From Schizophyllum amplum (taxonomy: Eukaryota; Basidiomycota; Agaricomycetes; Agaricales; Schizophyllaceae), in NCBI GenBank assembly GCA_007026445.1, contig VDMD01000004.1:1178001-1242000 (forward strand): DNA of 64,000 nucleotides. Reading direction: 5' to 3'. The translations under genes and the position numbers were made by a program. Shown piece by piece: positions 40,991 to 50,329 of the stretch. The first letter of the stretch is position 1. Every line of letters begins with the position of its first letter. Below the pieces are notes generated by a model that had not been told where the DNA came from, searched no databases, and saw nothing but the letters and a program-made list of their open reading frames with translations.

Positions 40991-43113
40991 ATGTCCTCGA
41001 CCTATCTCACTGCGCTGCAGCACAGGCGGATCGAGGCAGAGGCGCTCTCCGCCCAACTCGACTCTGACGACGACGAGGACTTGCAGATTGACAAGAAGGT
41101 CCAGAAACTCCTGGAGGAATCGAGTGCCATCATACGTGCAGCAGATGCTGACTCAAATATTGCGGAGGATCTGCAGACCGTGCTATCTGCAGCGTACGAG
41201 ACGCTGGAGGCTATCCTCAAGATCACGTATGACGCGGAGATTGAATCAATCAGGTCGTATACTCACGACGCCGCCACTCCCCTGGTTAAGGACCCAGCCG
41301 CTATGGAGAACCTTACTATGTCCTTGATGAGTGAGTGGTTGAAACATCGCGTGATTACACGGCTGCTGATCTCTGCGTATGTAGGTCCCGAGTTCCTCGA
41401 CTTAATCAGTTTCCTGGGAGGAAGTAACTTCACCCCGAAGAAGATACCAAAGCCTGATAGCTTCCACTCGACCCCGAAGCCTCACGCCAACACAAGTCCG
41501 CTTGCTCGCTTCAGAATGGGCGCGGTTCCGGTGCTTCCTCCTTCTGCATACACAGCACAGGCTATCCTCTACGGCTGCTGCTCAATCAGCTGTGAAGAAG
41601 GCATACCTGTGCCCAGCGAGCTCGTCACAGTCCCCGAGTGCGATGTACTACTGATGTCTGGTGCATCGGGCTGGAAGCAGCGCGACCCCTACCTCACGTA
41701 CTACCGCCTGGATACGTGCGACTCGTGGGATCTCATGCCCGAACATACGAATATCCGAAATGGTCTGCTCAACCACGTCGAGTATCTCGCTATCGATTCG
41801 AAGCGAAACCTGATCTACGCGGCCGACGAGAAGCGCGTCAAAAGCTTCGCCGTCGATGGCAGAAAGTACAAGGCGACACATACTCTGAAGAGCACACGCG
41901 AGGGCCCACTGGCTATCATAGACGATGGAACGAGGCTGTTCCGTGCTGGCAAGGGCGGCGTTGACGTTTGGGACGTGGACGCGCTTCCGACCCACGGCGC
42001 TGACGGCAAAGGGGACGTCCGGCGCTGGCCAGCTCGATGTGGAGGACACCATGCGTGACGAACATGGCGTAGAGAAAGTCGAGCGCTCGACCGGCACCCC
42101 CCGGACGTCGAGCATCGACTTCACCGACGCGCAGATGAACGTCAGAAAGTGGCACCTCCCGTCGTGGTGGTGCTTAGGCGGGCAGCTCAAGGCGCTGGCG
42201 TACCTTGAGGACACGCACTCCTCCGTGTCGGCGCTCGATCTACAGGACGGCGGCAAGGTCGCGATGCGCTACATGGGCCACACGGGCGAAGTCGAGTGCA
42301 TCTCTTCGAGCGCCGCGGACCCCACCACCTTCATCACAGCTGGCGACGAAGGAATTGTCCGGCTTTTTGATGTGCGGCACCCACTGCCGCAGATGTCGTT
42401 CAATGCGGGAGAGATGGAGAAGACGTACTCTGCGCTCTATGTCCATGTCGACGGCGTACCTAGTAAGATGCATGCCTCTCGCCTATCTTGTCATTTGCTC
42501 ACCTATGTATTACAGTCGTGCTCACCGGCGGGACCCGATCCCAGTGCATCAAGGTGTGGGATCCACGCGCGAAGAAGCTCGTGTACGAGCTTGCAACGGG
42601 CAACAACTCCGTCCAAAGCCTGGCGTGGGATGTGAAGCGTTCGACTTTGTACGCCGCCACCGAGTGCATGTACATGGACCGGATGGGCAGCACGCATGAG
42701 TATCGTCGCGCGAAGATACCAGCTGGACCAGAGGTGCAAGACCGCCGCACACCGCTGGGAAAGCTGAGCAAGAAGCCCAAGCCGTGGGCAAAGGCCATGA
42801 GAGATGAAGGGGAGGGCGATGATGATGAGACAGTGGATGATGACGAGGATGAAGATGAAGGCGACGCCGAAGACGAGGAAGAAGGCGACGACGAAGAGGA
42901 AGAATTCACATCCGACCCGGACAAGGCTTGGCCTAAGAAGGCTTACCACGCCGAAAACTACTTTGGGTACACCTTCGATTGTGGCAATCACCGTCTACGT
43001 GAGCGACAATCTCGCGAACCCTGGATCATATGCTGATAGCCTGCATAGTGCGGTACAAGTTCGGCCTCGACGCCATCCCGAAGGAAGTGCCCGCCTATGG
43101 TTATGTATCCTGA
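40991..43113 (+). CDS. WD40-like protein, paralogue A, with a one-base frameshift
   Basis: ATG 40991 opens MSSTYLTALQHRRIEAEALS. A helical acidic N-domain (about 120 residues) is followed by STPKPHANTSPLARFRMGAV, AILYGCCSIS, LLMSGASGWKQRDPYLTYYR, NLIYAADEKRVKSF, EGPLAIIDDGTRLFRAGKGG and VDVWDVDALPTHG. The frame then shifts: GADGKG at 42011-42014 (a run of four G) is out of frame with the downstream TSGAGQLDVEDTMRDEHG, ERSTGTPRTSSIDF, GIVRLFDVRHPLPQ, CIKVWDPRAKKLVYELATGN, DRMGSTHEYRRAKI, an acidic block and FGYTFDCGNHRL. Removing one G restores the match to paralogue B, which has no intron there. Introns occur near 41331 and 42460 and at 43000-43047. The protein ends YGYVS at TGA 43111-43113. 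Function unknown; a partial propeller related to DDB1/CUL4-type WD40 proteins is possible. Confidence 0.75.
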
Positions 43114-43293
43114 ACTGCAGTAACACGGTGCCATTGGTGTAAGTAGAGAGCGTTTGCGCTGACAACAGGATCCACTGCTACTTTCACAATGCTGTATCAT
43201 AATTGTGCTTGTCCTCCGTCACTGATCAGGATCACCAGTGGACATAGTCATTAAGTACTGGAGTACGCTCGTTAGACGCTTTAAGGCTTAGAA

Positions 43294-44290
43294 ACGCGTG
43301 ACGTCACGTCACGCCCCTCCTCTCGCCTGCCGCGGCTCTTGTGGCATATCTATAGCCTTTTATGTCCTCGAGCAGGAATCAGAGCACTGCATGAGCAAGG
43401 AGCATTGTGCTTGGACCCCATGCAGGTAGGGACCCAAAGGTGCTGGACCCGGATGGGCCGGTCATAAACACGGCCGGAGATAATTGATGGCATCACGGCC
43501 TCGGCGGCGGGTGTATAAAAGACCTCAACGTTCAACCACTGCACTTTGTTTTCTCCCACCATCACCACCGGGCACGCCACTCGCTGTCCCCCGCCCTTCG
43601 TTCCTCAATCTCGCTCGCCTCTCCGTGCCCCTCGGGTCACTGTAAGCCGCAATCGCTATCTACGCTCGTGTCTACGCACGCCTCTTGTTCGCACACCTTC
43701 TCGCCGCCACTTGCGACCTTCGCGCTCGGGACAACTACCAGCTCTCTGATCGGTCGCCCCTCAATATCGCTCCTTGCACCTCAGGATGCGTTTCCTCCGC
43801 TGTGCCACTCAGTTGGCTGCGCCTTACTCCATCACCAAGTCACCGACCTCGCACGAATCATGTCAACGCCATCTGGCATGGTTCCTAACCCATCGAATGC
43901 TGTCTCCGTTCTGCCTACGATACTCGTGTCTACCGGCTAACTGATATCGTGTCCCGCTCTTTTCTCCGCTGACATCGCCTGCCGCTTTTGGCCATTTCTT
44001 TTTGAGTGGGTTTTCAATTTTGTTGCTGTTTCGGGCGCACCTTTTCTGCGCTCTTTTGTCTTGTGCTCCCGTGGTTCTTTTCAATCTTCGCCTCGTGCTG
44101 CGTCTCCAGCTCCCGGCTCGCGCTCTACCTCGTCTCGCTGTTGCTGGGCGTCATGTCCGCTCGCATGTCGCTCTGCTCTTCGTCGGCTATCTCGATCTAC
44201 GCGCTCTCCTGTATACCATCGCTCCCGTCGATGACGCAGTAGCGGGTAGCAGGAGATTGTATGGATACCTCGCTCGGCACGCGAGGTGGC
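43294..44290 (+). ncRNA. TATA-driven locus A, about 1 kb, no conserved ORF
   Basis: The locus begins with a CRE-like block (43294-43313) and has a TATAAAA at 43514-43520. A TCTCCCACCATC motif stands about 40 nt after the TATA box, and a GTAAG donor-like site at 43642. Pyrimidine-rich sequence follows, ending near AGCGGGTAGCAGGAGA (about 44240). All these parts recur in the same order and spacing in locus B. No ORF is shared between the two copies and none has a recognised domain, so a non-coding transcript is the simplest reading. Transcription itself is inferred, not shown. Confidence 0.45.
43514..43520 (+). promoter_or_regulatory. TATA box of locus A
   Basis: TATAAAA in the context GTGTATAAAAG, matching the locus B context TGTATAAAAGG. 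It lies 220 bp after the CRE-like block. Confidence 0.7.
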
Positions 44291-44786
44291 TCTCGGGCAA
44301 ACGTTGTTGTGATGGCTATGCATACAGTTCCCCAGAAATGGCGAACATCGCCCATGCAAGAATGCCATATGAGAGTGCTGTGAGTCGGCTCCTGGTGCGG
44401 TGATCACGGCTCAGTAGGGCAAAACAAACTTGGTCTCGATACTACCTTGAAAGACATGTTTCTGGTTAAGCTGCAGTGGGTGACGCTGAGTACAAGTGAG
44501 TCGCATTCGCCTGGATGTTTCTACACTCACGCAAAATTATCTTCGTAGAACACCGTCAGAGTGACGGGAGCTTCAAAGTGGGCCACCTCGAGGCGTGCGA
44601 CGAGAATGACGCAGAACAATGGCAGACAATATGAACCTGCATGCAGTGCTGCGTAAGTATGCCGCGGCCGAGCCACGTAGCCCAGATCGCCCTTTGTGAT
44701 ATGTCGCTTCTTTCAGGGCCGCGTGGACCTTCGTCTTGCGGTTTGACTCACTGATTATGCAGACAAGCGCCATTGTGCTTCTGGAG
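44291..44786. other. Intergenic between locus A and the small TATA-box gene
   Basis: No gene is seen. GTAAG-like and pyrimidine tracts occur but nothing diagnostic. Confidence 0.35.
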
Positions 44787-44793
44787 TATAAAA
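44787..44793 (+). promoter_or_regulatory. TATA box of the small gene
   Basis: TATAAAA 106 bp before the ATG's final base, preceded by GCGCCATTGTGCTTCTGGAG. The GCATTGTGCTT / GCGTTGTGCTT core also occurs upstream of the TATA boxes of loci A and B. Confidence 0.65.
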
Positions 44794-44898
44794 GGCTCCC
44801 GGCTTCTGCACTCTCTCCTGCTCTCAACCAACATCCCCCGTGCGTCTCACCACTCATACTACCACTCCAGAACCACTTTTCTCCACACGACATCAACG

Positions 44899-45462
44899 AT
44901 GTCGCATACAGAAGTCGCCGTACCATCGTCGGGCGGCTCGCCTGCCTCATCCCCTTTCTGGCCTCCTTTGTCTCCCGCGCCACAGGTTGCCCCAGCTGTT
45001 GAAGACGGTATATCGGCCATCAGAGCCACGAGTGAAGAAGACACCCTTGAAGCCATCATGTCGAACATGACTATCGGAAAGCGCCAGCCCATCTCGCGCA
45101 ATAGTCTCGACAACCTCATCTCCCACCCTGCCTTCATCTTCATGCAGCATCAGCAGCATCAGCCGCGCGTGCCCCGCCTATCCCGTCCCCCTGCCACACA
45201 GCACCGCATCCGCTCTTCCCTTTCCTCCACGCGGCGCGGGCTCCCGATCCACTCCTCCCTTCCATCCCGCCCCCGCGGCCCCATGCACCTCGTCCGTTAC
45301 CGCGTCGTTCGGCCTCACGGCTCGAGCAAACCAGTCGCCATCCGCGTCCCAGTGACCTCTCCCCACCGCCTCGCGCCCAGCATGAAGCACAAAGGCGCCC
45401 TGCGCCGCCATGAGTCGTTCTTGCTCGTCGAGCCCATGGACATCGATGATGATGCGATGTAG
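44899..45462 (+). CDS. Small protein of unknown function, TATA-box gene
   Basis: I do not recognise this protein. ATG 44899 opens MSHTEVAVPSSGGSPASSPF. The frame is intronless and 187 codons long, and stops after VEPMDIDDDAM at TAG. A short acidic/helical segment (GISAIRATSEEDTLEAIMSN) precedes an Arg/Ser/Pro-rich basic region with many short repeats of RPR, RPH and HRL type (SRPPATQHRIRSSLSSTRRG and following). The acidic end follows a basic HKGALRRHESFLLVEP. A strong TATA box sits upstream at the expected distance and the codon pattern is C-ending, which supports a real, probably inducible gene. No signal peptide or membrane segment. Confidence 0.6.
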   Translation: MSHTEVAVPSSGGSPASSPFWPPLSPAPQVAPAVEDGISAIRATSEEDTLEAIMSNMTIGKRQPISRNSLDNLISHPAFIFMQHQQHQPRVPRLSRPPATQHRIRSSLSSTRRGLPIHSSLPSRPRGPMHLVRYRVVRPHGSSKPVAIRVPVTSPHRLAPSMKHKGALRRHESFLLVEPMDIDDDAM

Positions 45463-45945
45463 GCCAGCATGTTCGATGTGGCAGATGTCCTGAGAGATCT
45501 GGCATCTACCGCTCGCCAGACCGAGCGCCAAAGCTGAGAATAATCGGACGGGCCGCGCCACAGGCCGTCTTGAAGTAGATCAAATGACTAAATCAAACGT
45601 CGATTCCAGTGTACTTGTAGTTTCCCGTACCCTTCTGCTGTTGCTCATCATTCGTGGAAATGGCCGCTCATAGTTCTGTTGTAGTCCAGTATGTACTACA
45701 TAGAATAACAAGGATTCAACATCCTGAACATATCGCGAGCTTCAACTCATGCATATCAGTGAACTCGGAAGTTGCGTTACTGAGCCTATCACAGGCAGAA
45801 GTATGCTTTGCAAGATGATGTACTTAGATCCAAGGCAACTTATGTAGTACAGGATTCATTGGCTTGTCAGTAGATTCGCAATCGCGCAAGAACTCGCTTT
45901 CGATAGATCGTTCGTCGGGGCATGTGGTAGGCGATATTTGTTTCT
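45463..45945. other. Convergent intergenic region, small gene / WD40 gene B
   Basis: No gene is seen. 3' flanks of two converging genes. Confidence 0.4.
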
Positions 45946-48067
45946 TCACCAGTAGCTATCGCCTCCAGGGCTAGCTTGGCCGTACTCCGGGACGACTGTG
46001 GCGTCAGCATCAAGACCGAACTTGTAGCGGACTGTGCGGGTCGAGGGTCAGTCCACTCCCTAAACATAAATAAACAGCGCGACGTACTCAGGCGGTGGTC
46101 CCCGCAGTCCCACGCATAGCCAAAGTATGCTTCGTTGTGATACGAGCGCTCGGGCCAGCCAAGCTCGTTGTCATACTCGTCCTCATCAACCGAGCCGTCC
46201 TCGTCATCATCGTCGTCCTCGTCCTCGTCCTCGTCCATTGCATCCTTGTCCCTTCTGTCCTTCTTGACTTTGGGCTCACGCGGCGGCTGACCGCGCCTGT
46301 CGTTGATGCCAAAATCGTCGTCGCGGATGCGAGCCTGTCGATAGTCGTGCGTGGTGCCCATGCGATCCATATTGTCGCACTCCGTCGCTGCGTAAAGCGT
46401 TGAGCGCGGCGCGTCCCACGCGAGGCTGTTGACACAGTTGTTTCCCGTGGCGAGTTCATAAACTAGCTTCTTGGCACGCGGATCCCAGACCTTGATGCCT
46501 TGCGTCTTGTGGCTACCACCGGTGAAGATGACTGAAGATATAAGTCAGTGAAACACACGTGAGAAGGCGACGAAAGCTTACCAGGGATACCATCCATGTG
46601 AATGTATAGCGCAGAATACGTCCGCTCAGAGGCCTCGCCAGAGTCCACCGAGAGCTGCGGAAGTGGCTGGCGCACGTCGAAGAGCCTGACGATCCCATCG
46701 CTCGCCGAAGTCAAGAACGAGTTAGGATCGGCGTCGCTCGAGGTGATCGTGCACAGGTCGCCGCCGTGTCCCACATAGCGCATAGTCACCTTCCCCTGAT
46801 CTCGCAGATCCCGCGCCACAACAGCCGACCGATTGTTGCCAGCTGTCAACGCTTTCAGTGCACCGGCTGTGCTCCACCACGACGGAAAGTGCCACTGTTC
46901 GATGGTGCCATTAAAGTCAATCGAGGACGTGCGCGGTGTGCCCGTAGATCGCTCGATGGCCTCCTCGAGATCGTCGGGATCACGCCAGCTGTTTTCGATG
47001 GAGATCTTTCCCTTGCCGATGCGCTTGTCGCCTTCCGGCCCGTGCGTGGGCAGACCGTCCATGTTCCAGACATCTATACCCCCGACGCCCCCGCGAAGAA
47101 CGCGAGCACCGTTGTCGACGATAGCGAGCGGGCCCTTGCGGGTGCAGCGAAGGGTGTGCACGGGTAGAAGGGAGGTCTCGTCGTCGAGGCTGAAGCTCTT
47201 CGCGCGTGAGTCGTCCGCAGCCCATGCGAGTTTGCGGGTTGGATCCAGGGCAACGTGATAGGCTATATCGAGGAGCCCGGTGCTGATGGTCTCGCTGTCG
47301 GGTGTGCCCTTCCAGCCGGAGACACTGGCAAGGTCGTAGTTGCAGACAAAGGGGTCGCGAAGCTTCCAGCCGTTGGACCCGGTCATGAGAAGCGCGTCCA
47401 TGCCAGGGGCAGTGATGATTCTGCTGGGAGGGGGGACGTGCTCCTCGCTGCTGATGGAGCAGCAGCCATAGTACACGGCTTGCGCGACGGGTGCGGTTGC
47501 CGGAATACGAGGGATGAACTCTTGATCGCGAAAGCGGGCAAGCGGGCTGGTGTTTTTGTGTGGTTTGGGAGTAGAGTTGAAATCCCTGTGCTGCGGTATG
47601 GTACTTGGCAGAGATCCACCCTTCTGCGGTGGTAGCCCGAGGACTCGCTGCATCAGCTGGATGAGCGGATCACCTGTTTTGGGTCAGTCTCAAGAGTAAT
47701 TTGGAGAGAGCTCATGCATACCGAGCGAGCCGATGAGATTGGCCTCGCGCGTGGGATCCTGCACAAAAGGCGCCGAGCCGTCCTCTGTGTGCGCGTACGA
47801 TGGAAGGAAGTCGTAGACCTCGCAGGCGTCATATGCCATCATAATCGTGCCGTCGAGTAGTTTCTCAGCCGCCTCTAGCACTTCAGGAAGCACCTCTGAG
47901 GCATTCGGGGCCCTGGACGCGTCGCGCACGACGGTGCAGATGTCCTTCATGAGCGCGATCAGCTTCTTGTCATCGTCGTCCGAGGCATCTTCGCCCTGCA
48001 GTTTGACGACAAGCTTGTCGCGCTTCCTCTTGATGACTTCAAAAGTCTTGATATACGGCGAGGTCAT
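45946..48067 (-). CDS. WD40-like protein, paralogue B (intact)
   Basis: ATG 48067-48065 opens MTSPYIKTFEVIKRKRDKLV, an N-domain like that of A. The main body is one open exon of about 1.1 kb: STPKPHKNTSPLARFRDQEF, AVYYGCCSISSEEHVPPPSR, LLMTGSNGWKLRDPFVCNYD, GPLAIVDNGARVLRGGVGGI, DVWNMDGLPTHGPEGDKRIG, ERSTGTPRTSSIDF, SSDADPNSFLTSASDGIVRL with FDVRQPLPQ, then after an intron GIKVWDPRAKKLVYELATGN, DRMGTTHDYRQARI, an acidic run and FGYAWDCGDHRL. The last exon ends RYKFGLDADATVVPEYGQAS and GDSYW at TGA 45948-45946. Clear paralogue of A along the whole length. Two visible WD motifs (VRLFDVR, KVWDPRAK) suggest a divergent propeller. The cellular role is unknown. Confidence 0.8.
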
Positions 48068-48160
48068 GGTCAAAAACGAAGATGAGAACTGCGAGAGCTT
48101 CGAGCTCGGGCGATATAGTCCCGCATTCGGAAATTGCCGCCGGAAGCCTAAAAACTAATA

Positions 48161-48179
48161 ACGCGTGACGTCGCGTCAC
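48161..48179. promoter_or_regulatory. CRE-like element between WD40 gene B and locus B
   Basis: ACGCGTGACGTCGCGTCAC, 94 bp from the WD40-B start and 216 bp from the locus B TATA box. It can serve both directions. Confidence 0.6.
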
Positions 48180-48376
48180 CTGCTCCTCCTCCCCGCCTGT
48201 CATGGCCGGATTCTGGGGTCTGTCGTTGAGCAGGGAAGTGGACAGGATAGTCACCATGGCCACAGCACAGGCAAAGAGCGTTGTGCTTTGGCTACATGCA
48301 GGTCAGTCCTGGAGGTCCTGCGCCCGGGCGGACCGGGCATGCGGCCCGACCGCAATTGATGGCATGGCCGCGTGTG

Positions 48377-48383
48377 TATAAAA
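48377..48383 (+). promoter_or_regulatory. TATA box of locus B
   Basis: TATAAAA in TGTGTATAAAAGGCCC, 216 bp after the CRE-like block. Confidence 0.7.
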
Positions 48384-48648
48384 GGCCCTCCGTCATCGCT
48401 TCACCGCACCCTTGTTCTCTCCCACCATGTAGACCAACCACGCCACCCGCCGTTTTCCACCATTTGCTTGCCGCACAGCTACGACCAGCCCGATCTCAAG
48501 CCCGCCGCCCAGTCTCACTCATCTCAACGTAAGCCTCTCCAGTGCTCTCTTTCGCCGCCACTTGCGACCTCCGCGCTCGAGCCACTCTGCAGCCTCTCGT
48601 CGACTGCCACTTCAACATCTCTCAGCATGCCTCAAATTGGTCTCTTAC

Positions 48649-48985
48649 CCTGCGCTTCGCAAGCCATCACTTCGCTATGCCAGCCTCGACCATGAAGCCA
48701 CTAACCTCGCGTGCCTTTTTCCCTCCTAATACTATGCGATCTCTCTCTGAACCTGTTTGGCCGCCGGTCCCTGTGTCTACTCTCGTCAACGCCTTCTCCT
48801 GTCGCCCTTGGGTTTCTTTTCCTGCGCTTCGCAAGCTCGATCACTCGGCTATGCCATTCTCGACCACCAAGCCACTGGCCTCGCTTGACTTTTTCCCTTT
48901 TATGCGAAGCCTGAGTTTGCTTGGTCACCGGTCATCGTGTCTGCTCTCGTTCAACGCTGTCTCCTGTCGCTCTTCGTCTGTCCGA
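48649..48985. repeat. Two imperfect direct repeats of about 165 bp in locus B
   Basis: Unit 1 starts CCTGCGCTTCGCAAGC at 48649 and unit 2 starts with the same string at 48821. Both continue with CTATGCCA..CTCGACCA..AAGCCACT..CCTCGC, CTTTTTCCCT, TATGCGA, CTCTCGTTCAACGC-like sequence and TCTCCTGTCGC. Locus A has a single diverged unit (ACCAAGTCACCGACCTCGC). Confidence 0.75.
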
Positions 48986-49614
48986 TCCACATATCCGCCG
49001 TACTTGGCCTTTCAACTGTTGTTTCTTTTATTTTCTTCTTGAGTTTTGCTGGTTCGTCGTGAGTCTGGGCGCGCCTTTGGCGCGCTCCATCAAGTCGTTT
49101 CCTTTGGCGATTTTGTTTCTATCTTCTGTTTGCGGCTGCTGCTCTGCGTCTTTGACTGTCGTTTCATCCTCTACTTGTTTGGTTGCTACGGGGCACTCCT
49201 GCCTGGACCTTCCTTCGTCGTTCTTCGCTGGTAACCTCGATGGCTAAGACGCTCTGCTCTTTGATGACTGGCTCGCTCTGCCCTTCCCTGGTCATTTCCC
49301 ACTGTCCTTCGCTGGTCACCTCGCTCTGCTCTTCGCGTATCTCTCTCTGCTCTCTCTGGCTACCTACTCCGCGCGCTCTCCTGTAGGCCATCGCTCTCGT
49401 CTGTGGACGTAGTAGCGGGCAGCAGGAGAATGTCAGGAGCGCCTCGCGACGCGCTGGATGTCTGATCGGGCCAATTATTGCTGTGGTAGGTATCATTACA
49501 AGATGTTGTACATATTCCATGTCCCATATTGCCGCGTCAGATCGTAAGTCTGTGCTTGAATGAAGCACGCGACAGGTAACATAAGCTTGGTGCAAGCAGC
49601 AGCACCAAGAAGAC

Positions 49615-50186
49615 TCAAACTTGGAGGACGAGAACCATCAGCGTGATCTCGACCGCCAATACGAGTACCGACACTGCGACAACGACGCGTCCGGCGGTGA
49701 CGAAAGGCCTTCCGAATACTCTTTTGCCATGCTGGCCCTTCGTCTCTATTGTCTGGCCTGCGTATTTATTATAGTCATGGTCGGCGAAGTCGTGCTTGGA
49801 GTGTTTGGAGCGGTAGAAGGAAAGGCAGAACATAAGGACGCCGAAGACGGCGAAGAGCAAGCCAACTGCGCGAGACTGGAGTGAGCTGAAGGCCAGACAT
49901 GGAAGGTTCCACGCACTCTTGTAGAAGCGGTGGTCGAAGAGGCGGAGAATCGTTAAGGAGTAGCCGAGGCTACCGAGTGCACTGCGGCTATAGGCGCCGT
50001 GAAAGGTGCGCTGGCGGGCACGTAGCTCTACGAGTTCATTGACGTCCGAGGCAGTGAAAGAGTACGATCGGTGCCCTCTGCGCTGCTGTCAGTTTCCATT
50101 TCCATTCACGTATTGGCGCTTCACGCTCACCGGTAAGTATGGTGAGGATGCGGCGACGAGCCCTTCACGATGCTCCTGACGCTCAT
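49615..50186 (-). CDS. DUF202-family small membrane protein
   Basis: ATG 50186-50184 opens MSVRSIVKGSSPHPHHTYRG, spliced (gtgagcg...cgcag) to HRSYSFTASDVNELVELRAR. QRTFHGAYSRSALGSLGYSL with TILRLFDHRFY follows, then SLQSRAVGLLFAVFGVLMFC, LSFYRSKHSKHDFADHDYNK and a last hydrophobic helix (RVVVAVSVLVLAVEITLMVL). It ends VLQV at 49615. The layout (Arg-rich RxRxFHGA, then two or three membrane helices) is that of fungal DUF202 proteins. The biochemical role is unknown; yeast relatives are vacuolar or plasma-membrane. It is divergent from OXA1 (143 bp). Confidence 0.75.
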
Positions 50187-50329
50187 GAGTGCGGGGTACA
50201 AGGCGCGGACATGTCCGAGGATGTCCGAGCGTGCGGCGCACGTTCCCGCCTCCCGGCCCGATCACTTTTTGCGCCGCGCCCCGGCCGCGTCTTGCGCGTT
50301 GGCTCCTCCCTCTCGTCGCGCAGCCCAGG
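50187..50329. promoter_or_regulatory. Shared divergent promoter region DUF202 gene / OXA1
   Basis: 143 bp between start codons, GC-rich, no TATA box. Confidence 0.5.

Larger units (their letters stand above)
48161..49450 (+). ncRNA. TATA-driven locus B, about 1.3 kb, homologous to locus A
   Basis: The order of parts matches locus A: CRE-like block (48161), GCGTTGTGCTTTGG and CATGCAGGT, AATTGATGGCATG, TATAAAA (48377-48383), CTCTCCCACCATG, GTAAGCC donor-like site (48529), CGCCGCCACTTGCGACC, and the terminal GTAGTAGCGGGCAGCAGGAG (about 49408). The ATG in the TCTCCCACC context is followed at once by TAG (48427-48432). Longer frames such as the one opening at 48542 are not conserved in A. The copy is longer than A because of an internal duplication. 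Non-coding status and transcription are inferred. Confidence 0.45.

Noticed and set aside
42499..42991. Minus-strand frames rich in Ser or Val/Phe opposite WD40-A
   Set aside because: They are the complement of the acidic GAT/GAG/GAA tract of the real gene.
48542..49042. 166-codon frame in locus B as a protein gene
   Set aside because: Not present in homologous locus A, crosses the direct repeats, and has no recognised sequence; non-coding reading preferred but not proven.
43294..49450. CRISPR array, phage or bacterial operon structure
   Set aside because: The repeats are two-copy, long and diverged; spliced eukaryotic genes throughout exclude a bacterial system.
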